Shown here: positions 52,489 to 60,972 of the stretch, in pieces | Layout of the letters: the number at the start of each line of letters is the position of its first letter | Position numbering within the stretch: position 1 is the stretch's first letter | Source of the DNA: Pseudoalteromonas lipolytica | GTDB taxonomy: Bacteria; Pseudomonadota; Gammaproteobacteria; Enterobacterales; Alteromonadaceae | Reading direction: 5' to 3' | Assembly: GCF_900116435.1 (NCBI RefSeq) | Contig: NZ_FPAZ01000007.1 | Span: forward strand, 1-64,000 | Length of the DNA: 64,000 nt | Notes under the pieces: generated by a model | Seen by the model: only the letters and a program-made list of their open reading frames with translations | Told to the model about the DNA's origin: nothing | Database searches by the model: none | Position numbers and translations under genes: made by a program

Positions 52489-54528
52489 ATGCAATTAAAA
52501 AAACACATCATTATTGGGGCCAGTTTGCTGTGTGCTGCAACAACAGCGCAGGTTTACGCGAACGACAAATTTGTTTCTGAGGATATTTTCCAACTTGAAT
52601 ACGCGGGCGACCCGCAAATAAGCCCTGACGGTAAAAAAATCGTTTATGTGCGAAGTGGCTACGACATCATGAAAGATGGTAACAAACGCAGCTTTTGGCT
52701 TTACGATTTAAAATCAGGGCAACACACTCCACTTTTTTCTGATGAGCACAATTACAGTCAGCCAACGTGGTCGCCAGACAGCCAAAAAATTGCGTTCACC
52801 AGTAATAAAAGTGGCTCAAACCAATTACACGTTTACTGGTTAGCACAAGACAAACAAGCACTGTTAACGCAATTACCAAAATCAGTAGGCGACTTAACGT
52901 GGTCACATGACGCTGAGCACATTGCTTTTACAATGAGCATTCCTGAAGGTAAATCGGCGTTTGCGAAATCGGTTAAGTTACCAAAAAAACCGAAAGGGGC
53001 CGATTGGTCAAAACCGGTCAAAGTAATTGAAAAAGCGCGTTACCAAGCCGACGGTGCCGGTTTCTTAGAACCCGCTTATCGCCATGTATTTGTGATTCCT
53101 GTTTCGGGTGGCACACCCCGCCAATTAACGTCGGGCAATTACCAACACCGCGGTCCATTAGCATGGGATCCAACCAATACCAAAGTCGTCTTTTCTTCAG
53201 ACCGCCATGACGAGTGGGAGTACCGCACCACTGAATCAGATTTATACGAAATAAATGTAAAAACGGGTGAACTTACGCAATTAACAGACCTTCCTGGTCG
53301 TGAAAGTAACCCTCATTACGCTAAAGATGCAGACGAGCTGGCCTTTATTGCCCGCGATAACGCCCCCGTGCCTTACATAAACTCGACACTGTCGGTGCTT
53401 GACTTAGATGATAAGTCAGTAAAACACCTAACAGAAAAGCTGGATCGTTCAGTGGCCGACTTCAAATGGTTTGGTGATGGCGATTTTGTTATTCAGTATG
53501 ATGACTTCGGTAAGCGCAAGCTTGCTAAAGTATCAAGCCGCGGTAAAGTCACCGATTTAACCGACACGGTCTCAGGCACCTCAATAGGTCGCCCATATGT
53601 CAGTGGTAGCTTTAGCATGGCACGCAATGGTGCCATTGCCTACACGACCGGCAGTGAATACCGCCCTGCTGATTTAGGTTACTTGTACAAAGGCAAAAAC
53701 AAAACGTTAACCTCGTTAAACGAAGACGTTTTAGGCCACAAAAAACTGGGCAAAGTGCACGAACTGAATGTGAAATCACAATTTGATGGTCAAGCAATTC
53801 AAGGCTGGTACATCACACCGCCCGACTTTGACGAAAGCAAACAGTACCCACTGATGGTTGAAATTCACGGTGGTCCTCATTTAGCCTATGGCCCAAGTTT
53901 TACAGCCGAACTGCAACGCTATGCTGCTGAAGGTTATGTGGTTGTGTATGTAAATTACCGTGGTTCAACTAGTTACGGTAAAGACTTTGCCTTACTTCTT
54001 GATGGTAAATACAGCTCAAAAGAAGACTTTGCCGATCATAATACCGCCGTGGATGCCATGATTGAAAAAGGCTTTATTGATAAAGACAACTTGTTCATTG
54101 CTGGTGGTTCAGCAGGCGGCATTGCAACGGCGTATGCGGTGGGTTTAACAAATCGCTTTAATGCGGCTGCTATCACAAAACCGGTTATCAACTGGTTAAG
54201 TAAAACGCTAACAGCCGACAGCTACATTGGTCAAATTCGTAACCAATTCCCAGGAATGCCGTGGGATAATGTTGAACACTATTGGCAACGCTCGCCTCTG
54301 TCTTTAGTGGGAAATGTGACAACACCTTCACTGATCATGACTGGCGAAGAAGACCGCCGTACACCGATTTCTGAATCGGAGCAATTCTATCAAGCTTTAA
54401 AACTACGCAAGGTCGATACTGTGCTAATACGTGTTCCGGGTTCACCGCATGGTATTGCGGGTCGTCCATCACGCATGATTTCTAAAATTGAATACACGCT
54501 CGCGTGGTTTAATCAATATAAGAAATAA
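52489..54528 (+). CDS. S9 family acylaminoacyl-peptidase-like enzyme, exported
   Basis: A 679-residue serine peptidase with signal peptide (KKHIIIGASLLCAATTAQVYA). WD40-like propeller strands cover about 35-400 (DPQISPDGKKIVYVRSG, QPTWSPDSQKIAFTSNKSG). The hydrolase domain follows (about 415-679) with EIHGGPHLAYG, nucleophile Ser541 in AGGSAGGIATAYA, Asp622 in GEEDRRTP and His654 in PGSPHG. It belongs to the S9C-like group that removes acylated or short N-terminal units. Together with the S9 enzyme at 15926, the M3 peptidase and the M20 dipeptidase it indicates extensive peptide scavenging in the envelope. It ends in a hairpin shared with the convergent ROK gene. Confidence 0.91.
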   Translation: MQLKKHIIIGASLLCAATTAQVYANDKFVSEDIFQLEYAGDPQISPDGKKIVYVRSGYDIMKDGNKRSFWLYDLKSGQHTPLFSDEHNYSQPTWSPDSQKIAFTSNKSGSNQLHVYWLAQDKQALLTQLPKSVGDLTWSHDAEHIAFTMSIPEGKSAFAKSVKLPKKPKGADWSKPVKVIEKARYQADGAGFLEPAYRHVFVIPVSGGTPRQLTSGNYQHRGPLAWDPTNTKVVFSSDRHDEWEYRTTESDLYEINVKTGELTQLTDLPGRESNPHYAKDADELAFIARDNAPVPYINSTLSVLDLDDKSVKHLTEKLDRSVADFKWFGDGDFVIQYDDFGKRKLAKVSSRGKVTDLTDTVSGTSIGRPYVSGSFSMARNGAIAYTTGSEYRPADLGYLYKGKNKTLTSLNEDVLGHKKLGKVHELNVKSQFDGQAIQGWYITPPDFDESKQYPLMVEIHGGPHLAYGPSFTAELQRYAAEGYVVVYVNYRGSTSYGKDFALLLDGKYSSKEDFADHNTAVDAMIEKGFIDKDNLFIAGGSAGGIATAYAVGLTNRFNAAAITKPVINWLSKTLTADSYIGQIRNQFPGMPWDNVEHYWQRSPLSLVGNVTTPSLIMTGEEDRRTPISESEQFYQALKLRKVDTVLIRVPGSPHGIAGRPSRMISKIEYTLAWFNQYKK

Positions 54529-54531
54529 TCA

Positions 54532-54569
54532 TTTTGAGCAGTAATGGGGTGACTCATTGCTGCTCAAAA
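54532..54569. terminator. Bidirectional terminator between S9 peptidase and ROK genes
   Basis: TTTTGAGCAG / CTGCTCAAAA arms; inside, TAATG and CATTG pair with a slip, leaving loop GGGTGACT. T-rich on both strands. Confidence 0.82.
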
Positions 54570-55694
54570 ATAATGATGACTAAGCGCAAGTTGAGCACTG
54601 CCTATTGACTGCGCTTTTTCACCACAGACCCCAACACTAACGTCACACAGACGCAGCCCTCTGCTGTCTAAGCGTGCAAATGCTTCAAGTGTTAATTGCC
54701 TTACAACATCCAATGCGTCTTTTGGTAACGGTGAGTCGATAACAACAGCCTGCATATCTAATAAACTTAAACTGTGATGCATTGCCACACTTATCGCCTC
54801 AGCCGCCTTTTTAAGCCAAGGTAGTATCAGGGCATAATGTTCTTTAAATTGACTATCTGTAAGCTGATACACCGATAAATTTAACTGTGCAGCGTCAAAC
54901 TGTTTTTGTAATTCTAGCAACGAGCATAACGTAAGCAACTGTTCATGCTGAGCATTTAACATTGAACCAATTGCGCCCGCGTTGCCACTTTTCCCCTCAA
55001 GAAGCTGGCGGTTAATCACGACCGCGCCACCTAAAAACGCGCCCAAATAAACATATAAAAAATCACTGTAATTTTGACGATTACCTAGGCTGAGCTCTGC
55101 GCAGCACGCCGCATTATTGTCATTACTGATGTAAACAGGTAGCTCAAATTCAGTTTCTAGATACGTTTTTAAATCGAAATGTTGCCATTCAAGTAATTGC
55201 GCTTGTTGCTCAGGATTTTCAGCATGCCAATGCCAAATATCAAAAGGCATTGCCACTCCTAAACCACATACTCGCGTGCTTAAGTCACAGCCTAACTCTC
55301 GCAATAGCCGTGGGATATTGGTTTTCAAAAAAGCCTTGAGTTCGTCAATGTTAGGCACATTGACCTCAACGGATACACTGGCTCTTTGCGTGCTTTGTAA
55401 ATCAATTAGAATCAAATCAAAACGTCGGCGTCCAATCTTTAAACCAAAGCTAAAAGCGCCATCAGGATTCAGTCGAAAAGGCACACTTGGCTGCCCTACT
55501 CGCCCTTTTACAGGGGCATCACGAAGCAATAATTTATCTTCTTCCAACTTATTAATATTCACCGTAGCAGCTTGTGCAGATAACGAGAGCGCTTTCGCTA
55601 TTTGTGCTTTGGGCAGCGTTTCACATTGCCTAATCAAGCTCAAAATAGCTCGTTCATTATTACTTCGCCTTGTCGGCAATAAACTACGCTTCAT
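54564..55694 (-). CDS. ROK-family transcriptional regulator
   Basis: A 376-residue NagC/XylR-type regulator. The N-terminal winged helix is at about 8-65 (NERAILSLIRQCETLPKAQIAKALSLSAQAATVNINKLEEDKLL). A ROK sugar-kinase-like fold follows (about 80-370) with FGLKIGRRRFDLILIDL, GLGVAMPFDIWHW, ISNDNNAACCAE and NAGAIGSML. The usual zinc-binding Cys cluster of ROK proteins is not seen, so ligand binding may differ. It is divergent from a FucP-like sugar carrier, with a 29-base palindrome between them. ATG 55694 has GAAGGA upstream; an ATG at 55745 is possible. Confidence 0.88.
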   Translation of the reverse strand: MKRSLLPTRRSNNERAILSLIRQCETLPKAQIAKALSLSAQAATVNINKLEEDKLLLRDAPVKGRVGQPSVPFRLNPDGAFSFGLKIGRRRFDLILIDLQSTQRASVSVEVNVPNIDELKAFLKTNIPRLLRELGCDLSTRVCGLGVAMPFDIWHWHAENPEQQAQLLEWQHFDLKTYLETEFELPVYISNDNNAACCAELSLGNRQNYSDFLYVYLGAFLGGAVVINRQLLEGKSGNAGAIGSMLNAQHEQLLTLCSLLELQKQFDAAQLNLSVYQLTDSQFKEHYALILPWLKKAAEAISVAMHHSLSLLDMQAVVIDSPLPKDALDVVRQLTLEAFARLDSRGLRLCDVSVGVCGEKAQSIGSAQLALSHHYF

Positions 55695-55762
55695 AGCATC
55701 CTTCTTAATACGGTTAAAGACCCACCTATTAGACCTTTTTGCCATACTATCCGCTAGTTAAA

Positions 55763-55791
55763 ATAATAAATCAACTATGTTGATTTATTAT
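55763..55791. promoter_or_regulatory. Operator-like palindrome between ROK regulator and sugar carrier
   Basis: A perfect palindrome ATAATAAATCAAC-TAT-GTTGATTTATTAT. The A+T-rich flanks and TTG/CAA core resemble NagC/Mlc-type ROK operators. It lies 57 bases before the carrier ATG and 69 bases before the ROK start. Confidence 0.7.
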
Positions 55792-55847
55792 CTGGAGTCG
55801 TGAATACTATCGGCCACAACAATATGAACACAACAATCTGGTGATCT

Positions 55848-57128
55848 ATGCCAACACAATCAGCTATTGTATCGCGCCAAATGCTATGGCCATTTATCTT
55901 GCTCGCCACCTGTTTCGCTGCATGGGGTACAGCAGCAAACATGACCGATCCTTTAGTAAAGGTTTTCAGTAAAACGTTTTCGATGAGTGCGCTGCAATCA
56001 GCATTGGTGCAATTTAGTTACTATGGCGCTTATTTTTGCTTAGCGTTGCCTGCGGCTCTAATTAATCGTCGTTTTAATTACAAAACAGGTCTGCTGGTTG
56101 GTTTAGCCATGGCCGCATGTGGCGCGTTGTTGTTTTATCCGGCGAGCCAAACAATGCTATACAGCCACTTTTTACTTGCTTTATTTATTCTGGCTGGCGG
56201 ATTATCTATTTTAGAAACCTCTGCAAATCCTTATGTAATGCAGCTAGGGTGCGAAAAATCGGCCACTCGCCGCCTAAATTTGGCGCAAGCATTCAACCCA
56301 GTGGGCACCAATATCGGTGTATTTCTGGCCGCCACGTTAATTTTACCCAGTTTAAATCAGGCCGATAACGCACACCGAGCACTCATGAGTGAAAGCCAAT
56401 TAAAGGCGATTGTGAGCAGTGAGCTCAGTGCAGTAATGGTGCCTTACGTGGGGATGGCGGGCTGTTTAATCTTATTATGGCTGTGTATCTTTTTTAGTAA
56501 ATCTCCTAAAACAATAACGCACACCCACACTCCATCACGTAATTTAACAAGCGCTTTTAAAACCTTATATCAAAATAAGCATTATCGTTTTGGTGTTGTT
56601 GCGCAGTTTTTTAACGTTGGAGCGCAAACATGTGTCTGGACCTACACTATTGGTTACACCATGGAGGCACTCACAACAAATGAAGTCACTGGGGGTCAAG
56701 TGCTACAGTATTCGATGCTCGTCTTTTTAATTTCTAGGTTTATTATGACGTGGCTCATGCGTTTTTTGAGTGGCGCTAAATTACTGCGGATTATGGCTTT
56801 AGTCGCAGCTGCACTGTGTGTTTTGGTTATCACTCAAGTTAATTTACTGGGAGTGGTGGCACTTGTGAGTATTTCTGGCTGCTTATCGCTTATGTTTCCG
56901 ACTATTTATGGCACGGCACTCGAGGGACTCGGCGATGATGCAAAAATTGGCGCTGCAGGATTAGTAATGGCGATTCTAGGGGGCGCATTTTTACCGTTAC
57001 TCCAAGCAACATTAATTGATACATTGGATACGGCCAGCTCATTTATTATTCCTCTTCTGTGCTTTTTAATTGTCTCTCTTTATGGCCACCATACTCGGGG
57101 CACCAAAAATACACATAAACACGAATAA
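55848..57128 (+). CDS. FucP-like sugar:H+ symporter (MFS)
   Basis: A 426-residue major facilitator with twelve helices, of the fucose/glucose-galactose permease group. Diagnostic blocks are FILLATCFAAWGTAANMTDPLVKVF in helix 1, FSYYGAYFCLALPAALINRRFNYKTGLLVG (helix 2 and loop), ILETSANPYVMQLG (helix 4) and RLNLAQAFNPVGTNIG (helix 5). It would import a monosaccharide with protons; which one is not shown. The divergent ROK gene and the palindrome between them suggest induction by that sugar. No sugar kinase or glycosidase follows, so the catabolic genes lie elsewhere. Confidence 0.9.
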   Translation: MPTQSAIVSRQMLWPFILLATCFAAWGTAANMTDPLVKVFSKTFSMSALQSALVQFSYYGAYFCLALPAALINRRFNYKTGLLVGLAMAACGALLFYPASQTMLYSHFLLALFILAGGLSILETSANPYVMQLGCEKSATRRLNLAQAFNPVGTNIGVFLAATLILPSLNQADNAHRALMSESQLKAIVSSELSAVMVPYVGMAGCLILLWLCIFFSKSPKTITHTHTPSRNLTSAFKTLYQNKHYRFGVVAQFFNVGAQTCVWTYTIGYTMEALTTNEVTGGQVLQYSMLVFLISRFIMTWLMRFLSGAKLLRIMALVAAALCVLVITQVNLLGVVALVSISGCLSLMFPTIYGTALEGLGDDAKIGAAGLVMAILGGAFLPLLQATLIDTLDTASSFIIPLLCFLIVSLYGHHTRGTKNTHKHE

Positions 57129-57135
57129 GTAGTAA

Positions 57136-57189
57136 CAATACGATATAAAAAATAAGGCGCTGAGCGTAAATCAGTGCCTTATCGTATTG
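57136..57189 (+). terminator. Large hairpin after the sugar carrier gene
   Basis: Outer arms CAATACGAT / ATCGTATTG and inner arms TAAGGC-G-CTGA / TCAG-T-GCCTTA (one mismatch). Only short T runs follow, so it is a probable but not certain terminator. Confidence 0.55.
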
Positions 57190-57246
57190 TACTTTATGAG
57201 TATAAAATGTGAAAATTAGCGCCTTTATAACTACCTAAAAGTAAGT

Positions 57247-57681
57247 ATGAAATCGCTTAAGTCCGCTTTACAACCCCACATGTCTAAACTGTGCACTCAG
57301 CGCATTTCATATCACTTCAGCTTTTTTTTAGTTAAGTATATTTGTTTCTTTTGTGGCTGCTTTTTAAGCTTCATTTTGCACGATAAATTCACTGTTCCCA
57401 TTGTAGTGGCCGCAGCTGGGACTGGGTTAATTGGCACCTTTATTCCTTTTTCACGCGTGTATAAATCTCACCCCTATGCAGCTATTTATGCGGGCAGCTT
57501 TGCGGGTATGTGCTCATCAAGTTTAATTAATAATTACTGGGAACTGGGTTTAATTTCATTTTTTGGTGCGAGCTTATATGTCATGACAATGAATCTTTTT
57601 GCTGGTTTTGGTGGTCGCTTAGGCAGTGTCGCATTTGCCAGTGTGGCCCTTTACATGTTTACGAAAAGTGCGTTTTTATGA
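57247..57681 (+). CDS. Small membrane protein of unknown function, first of a paralogous pair
   Basis: A 144-residue protein with four or five predicted helices. The C-terminal half has YAAIYAGSFAGM, then about 31 residues, then GFGGRLGSVAFASVALYMF. The same pattern, with nearly equal spacing, recurs in the next gene, so the two look like distant paralogues that may form a heteromeric complex. The first about 20 residues are hydrophilic and basic; a start at 57280 is possible. It overlaps the next gene by four bases (ATGA). I do not recognise a family. Confidence 0.72.
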   Translation: MKSLKSALQPHMSKLCTQRISYHFSFFLVKYICFFCGCFLSFILHDKFTVPIVVAAAGTGLIGTFIPFSRVYKSHPYAAIYAGSFAGMCSSSLINNYWELGLISFFGASLYVMTMNLFAGFGGRLGSVAFASVALYMFTKSAFL

Positions 57682-58058
57682 ACCTCGCGATTATTTTACT
57701 GTCAATATTTGCCGCATTTGGCACCTATCTTCTTGCACAACAAAATCGCTTTGACGGCATTCGTGCATCAGCCTCGTTAACAATTATTGCTTACTGTGTG
57801 ATGGTTTATATCACCCCTCACGCTGATTTATACAGTGTGGCGTTTTTTGGCGGCACTTTTATTGGCATGAGTGCCCCTAAACGCTTTGGTATTTTTACCA
57901 TTACCATTGCAGCCTTACTTTTTTCTCTTCTTTTTGAGTATCTTGTGCCACTTTTAAATGGCTATGGTGGGGCTTTGGGGATCAGTGCATTTCTCGCCGT
58001 GTGTCTATGCCATATTGGTATATTGCTGGGTGCTCCACGCAGTAAAAAACCACATTAG
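57678..58058 (+). CDS. Small membrane protein of unknown function, second of a paralogous pair
   Basis: A 126-residue protein with four or five helices. AFFGGTFIGM, about 30 residues, then GYGGALGISAFLAVCLCHIG mirror the preceding protein. The first helix (MNLAIILLSIFAAFGTYLLAQQNRF) is at the very N-terminus, unlike its partner. The ATGA overlap indicates translational coupling. The paired small-subunit layout recalls split transporters, but no transport motif is recognised, so function is open. A 278-base region without genes follows before prpE. Confidence 0.72.
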   Translation: MNLAIILLSIFAAFGTYLLAQQNRFDGIRASASLTIIAYCVMVYITPHADLYSVAFFGGTFIGMSAPKRFGIFTITIAALLFSLLFEYLVPLLNGYGGALGISAFLAVCLCHIGILLGAPRSKKPH

Positions 58059-58336
58059 TTTTTCACTTTATGCTGCAACAAGCACGCTTATTCTTACACG
58101 CATTAACACCAACACTTTAACCTTATTAATTAAAAAATTATTAAGATTAAAACACTGCTAACAACCCTGTTATCGCCTCTCAGGCCTTGATTAAGTGCAG
58201 ACCAAGGTCGCATATTATTTAACCAAAAAAGCGCCTACATTTTAAATATCCACGCTCCCACGTGATAGCACTTAACATTGCATCTTCAAGGGGAGCGGAT
58301 ATAAATCTCTCACAAATAAAGTATAGGAGCCTCTTT

Positions 58337-60220
58337 ATGTCGGGCGAATATCAACAACAATATCAACAGTTTCAGCGCGATCCCGGTCAGTTTTGGCTTG
58401 AGCAAAGTAAACGTATTGCGTGGTTTAAAGCCCCCAGCGCACCGTATCAAAACGATGAAAACAATTTTTATCATTGGTTTGCCGATGGCACGCTTAATAC
58501 CTGTTATTTAGCACTTGATCAGCATGTAGATGCCGGTTTCGGCGAACAAACAGCATTAATTTACGACTCACCCGTTACAAACACAAAACAAAAAATCAGC
58601 TACTCAGAATTGCAAAATCGCGTTGCAACATTTGCAGGCCTAATGCATTCATTGGGCGTGAGTAAGGGCGATCGCGTGGTTATTTATATGCCGATGATCC
58701 CCGAAGCGGTTATTGGCATGTTAGCGTGTGCACGACTAGGAGCTATTCACTCGGTGGTTTTTGGTGGTTTTGCACCCCACGAACTTGCCGTGCGTATCGA
58801 TGATGCAAAGCCTAAACTTGTGCTTAGCGCATCATGTGGGGTCGAAATCAATCATGTCATTGAATATAAGCCACTGCTTGATGAAGCCCTTGAAACCGCA
58901 AAGCATCACGTTGAACACTGCATTATTTACCAGCGTGAACAAGCAAAAGCCGATATGCAAGCAGGTCGCGATATTGACTGGCAATCAGCCAGCGATGCAG
59001 CCGCTCCTATAGAGCCTGTCGCAGTAAATGGGGATGACCCACTTTATATCCTTTATACCTCAGGTACCACAGGCACGCCAAAAGGCGTGGTGAGAGAAAA
59101 CGGGGGGCATGCAGTTGCAATGCATTACAGCATGGAGACGGTTTATGGCATGAAGCCGGGCGAGGTCTTTTGGGCGGCTTCCGATATCGGGTGGGTAGTC
59201 GGTCATTCATACATCGTCTATGCACCTCTTATTTATCGCTGTACCACCGTTTTATATGAAGGCAAACCCATTAGAACGCCCGATGCCAGCGCATTTTGGC
59301 GGGTGGTAGAAGAGCACAAGGTAACCGCGTTATTCAGTGCACCTACCGCATTTAGGGCTATCAAAAAAGAAGATCCGACAGCCGAAGGCTTTAAAAAATA
59401 CGATACCTCCTCGTTAGAACGCTTATTTTTAGCCGGTGAACGCCTTGACCCTCCGACGTATGAGTGGCTTAAAGAGCACACGGGATTACCGGTGCTAGAT
59501 CATTGGTGGCAAACAGAAACAGGCTGGGCCATTGCTTGTAATCCAATTGGCATTGAGCAGCTAGGCACAAAACCTGGCAGTTCAACGGTGCCCACACCGG
59601 GCTTCGATGTGCAAATTTTAGATATGAATGGTGAGCGTTGCGCACCAAATGAAAACGGCGCGGTTGTAATAAAACTGCCTTTACCTCCGGGTTGTTTACC
59701 CACTATCTGGCAAAATGACGCGCGTTTTAACGCGGGTTACTTGAGTGAGTACCCTGGTTATTACCTCTCTGGTGATGGGGGTTATATTGATGACGATGGC
59801 TATTTATTCATTATGGGCCGAACCGATGATGTGATTAATGTTGCGGGTCATCGCCTATCCACTGGGGAAATGGAAGAAATTGTCGCGGCTCACCCTGCCG
59901 TCGCTGAATGTGCCGTTTTTGGTGTAAGTGATTCACTAAAAGGGCAATTGCCAATGGCGATGATCGTTCTAAAAGATGATTACCTCGGTGATAGCAAAGA
60001 GGTTGAAAAAGAGTTAATCCACGCTGTTAGGCATCAAATTGGCGCAATCGCCTGTTTGAAAAATATTCTGCATGTTGAACGATTACCTAAAACACGTTCA
60101 GGGAAAATTCTTAGAAAAAACCTTCGTCAATTAGTCGATGGGGAAGAATTAAACATTCCATCTACGATTGATGACGCCTCTATTTTTGACGAAATCAACC
60201 AACAACTAAACAATCGCTAA
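58337..60220 (+). CDS. prpE: Propionate-CoA ligase (acyl-CoA synthetase) PrpE
   Basis: A 627-residue AMP-forming acyl-CoA synthetase. Motifs: the N-terminal EYQQQYQQFQRDPGQFWLEQ, phosphate loop YTSGTTGTPKGVVRENGGH near 238-256 (the VREN-GG tail is typical of PrpE), DHWWQTETGW near 388, SGDGGYIDDDGY near 475, GRTDDVINVAGHRLSTGEMEE (hinge) and the catalytic Lys590 in RSGKILRK. It activates propionate to propionyl-CoA. The methylcitrate-cycle genes usually near it are absent, so it is a stand-alone copy. RBS TAGGAG sits 10 bases before ATG 58337; longer starts are not supported. Confidence 0.92.
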   Translation: MSGEYQQQYQQFQRDPGQFWLEQSKRIAWFKAPSAPYQNDENNFYHWFADGTLNTCYLALDQHVDAGFGEQTALIYDSPVTNTKQKISYSELQNRVATFAGLMHSLGVSKGDRVVIYMPMIPEAVIGMLACARLGAIHSVVFGGFAPHELAVRIDDAKPKLVLSASCGVEINHVIEYKPLLDEALETAKHHVEHCIIYQREQAKADMQAGRDIDWQSASDAAAPIEPVAVNGDDPLYILYTSGTTGTPKGVVRENGGHAVAMHYSMETVYGMKPGEVFWAASDIGWVVGHSYIVYAPLIYRCTTVLYEGKPIRTPDASAFWRVVEEHKVTALFSAPTAFRAIKKEDPTAEGFKKYDTSSLERLFLAGERLDPPTYEWLKEHTGLPVLDHWWQTETGWAIACNPIGIEQLGTKPGSSTVPTPGFDVQILDMNGERCAPNENGAVVIKLPLPPGCLPTIWQNDARFNAGYLSEYPGYYLSGDGGYIDDDGYLFIMGRTDDVINVAGHRLSTGEMEEIVAAHPAVAECAVFGVSDSLKGQLPMAMIVLKDDYLGDSKEVEKELIHAVRHQIGAIACLKNILHVERLPKTRSGKILRKNLRQLVDGEELNIPSTIDDASIFDEINQQLNNR

Positions 60221-60239
60221 ATGCTTTTGTAATGTTACC

Positions 60240-60266
60240 AAAGGCCTTTTAATAAGGCCTTTATAC
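60240..60266 (+). terminator. Terminator after prpE
   Basis: AAAGGCCTT / AAGGCCTTT arms with loop TTAAT, followed by ATAC. Confidence 0.8.
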
Positions 60267-60402
60267 TCTATTAAAAGCCACGCTATGTATTATTTACCCT
60301 ACCGACAATAAGCTGCTTTAAAATAAAACTAAACGTACCCAAAAAACGAATAACACGCTAAACTTATTGAACTTATTTCGTATTTTTATGAGCCTTAAAC
60401 AC

Positions 60403-60972
60403 ATGAAAAAATGGCTTTACCCTCTTTTGCCTTTGGTTGTTTTAACGGGTTGTACATCACTGAGTAAAGATGAATGTTTGCAAGCAAATTGGTATGGCAT
60501 TGGCTATCAACATGGTGTTAATGGCACCCAATACCAAGATGGCGTAAATGCGTTAGCACAATGCAGTGAGTTTGGCGTGCGTGCAGACATAAACGAATAT
60601 AAATCGGGTTATGATCAAGGTCTCAATGTGTATTGTGAACCCGAAAACGGCTTTACGTTGGCCATGCAAGGCATGCCTTATAACGGCGTGTGTAACAGCA
60701 CTGCGTTTCGTAAAGCATGGCAAGAAGGTAACGACCGTTACCAAGTACAGCAACGACTTATTGATATCGATGATCGTATAGAAGAAATTGATCGTCGGCT
60801 ACATACTATTCGTGCTGAACTAAACAGTAATCAGCTCGATAATCAACAGCGTAAAAACCTCTACCATGAGCGTAAAAGTTTAGAAGATGAACGTAATGAC
60901 TTGCGCAAAGAACGGGCGCTATTGCCGCTACTCAATAAACTGCCCAGTGTTGAAATATCAACCGAATGGTAA
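60403..60972 (+). CDS. DUF2799 family lipoprotein
   Basis: A 189-residue lipoprotein (signal ending VLTGC, Cys17). The N-terminal domain holds the DUF2799 pattern: ANWYGIGYQHGVNG, YKSGYDQGLNVYCEP and FRKAWQEGNDRY, i.e. repeats of W/Y-x-x-G-x-x-x-G. The C-terminal part (about 115-175) is a charged coiled coil (RLIDIDDRIEEIDRRLHTIRAE). Function is unknown. ATG 60403 starts the signal peptide; ATG 60388 would add five residues. Its last 15 bases overlap the end of the convergent GGDEF gene. Confidence 0.85.
   Translation: MKKWLYPLLPLVVLTGCTSLSKDECLQANWYGIGYQHGVNGTQYQDGVNALAQCSEFGVRADINEYKSGYDQGLNVYCEPENGFTLAMQGMPYNGVCNSTAFRKAWQEGNDRYQVQQRLIDIDDRIEEIDRRLHTIRAELNSNQLDNQQRKNLYHERKSLEDERNDLRKERALLPLLNKLPSVEISTEW

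Noticed and set aside
55276..55761. Open frame of 161 codons opposite the ROK regulator N-terminus
   Set aside because: Antisense to a recognisable winged helix and ROK domain; Ser/Leu-rich composition and no start signals.
58253..58297. CGCTCCC / GGGAGCG pair before prpE as a riboswitch
   Set aside because: The loop is 31 bases with no further stems I can recognise and no known riboswitch core.
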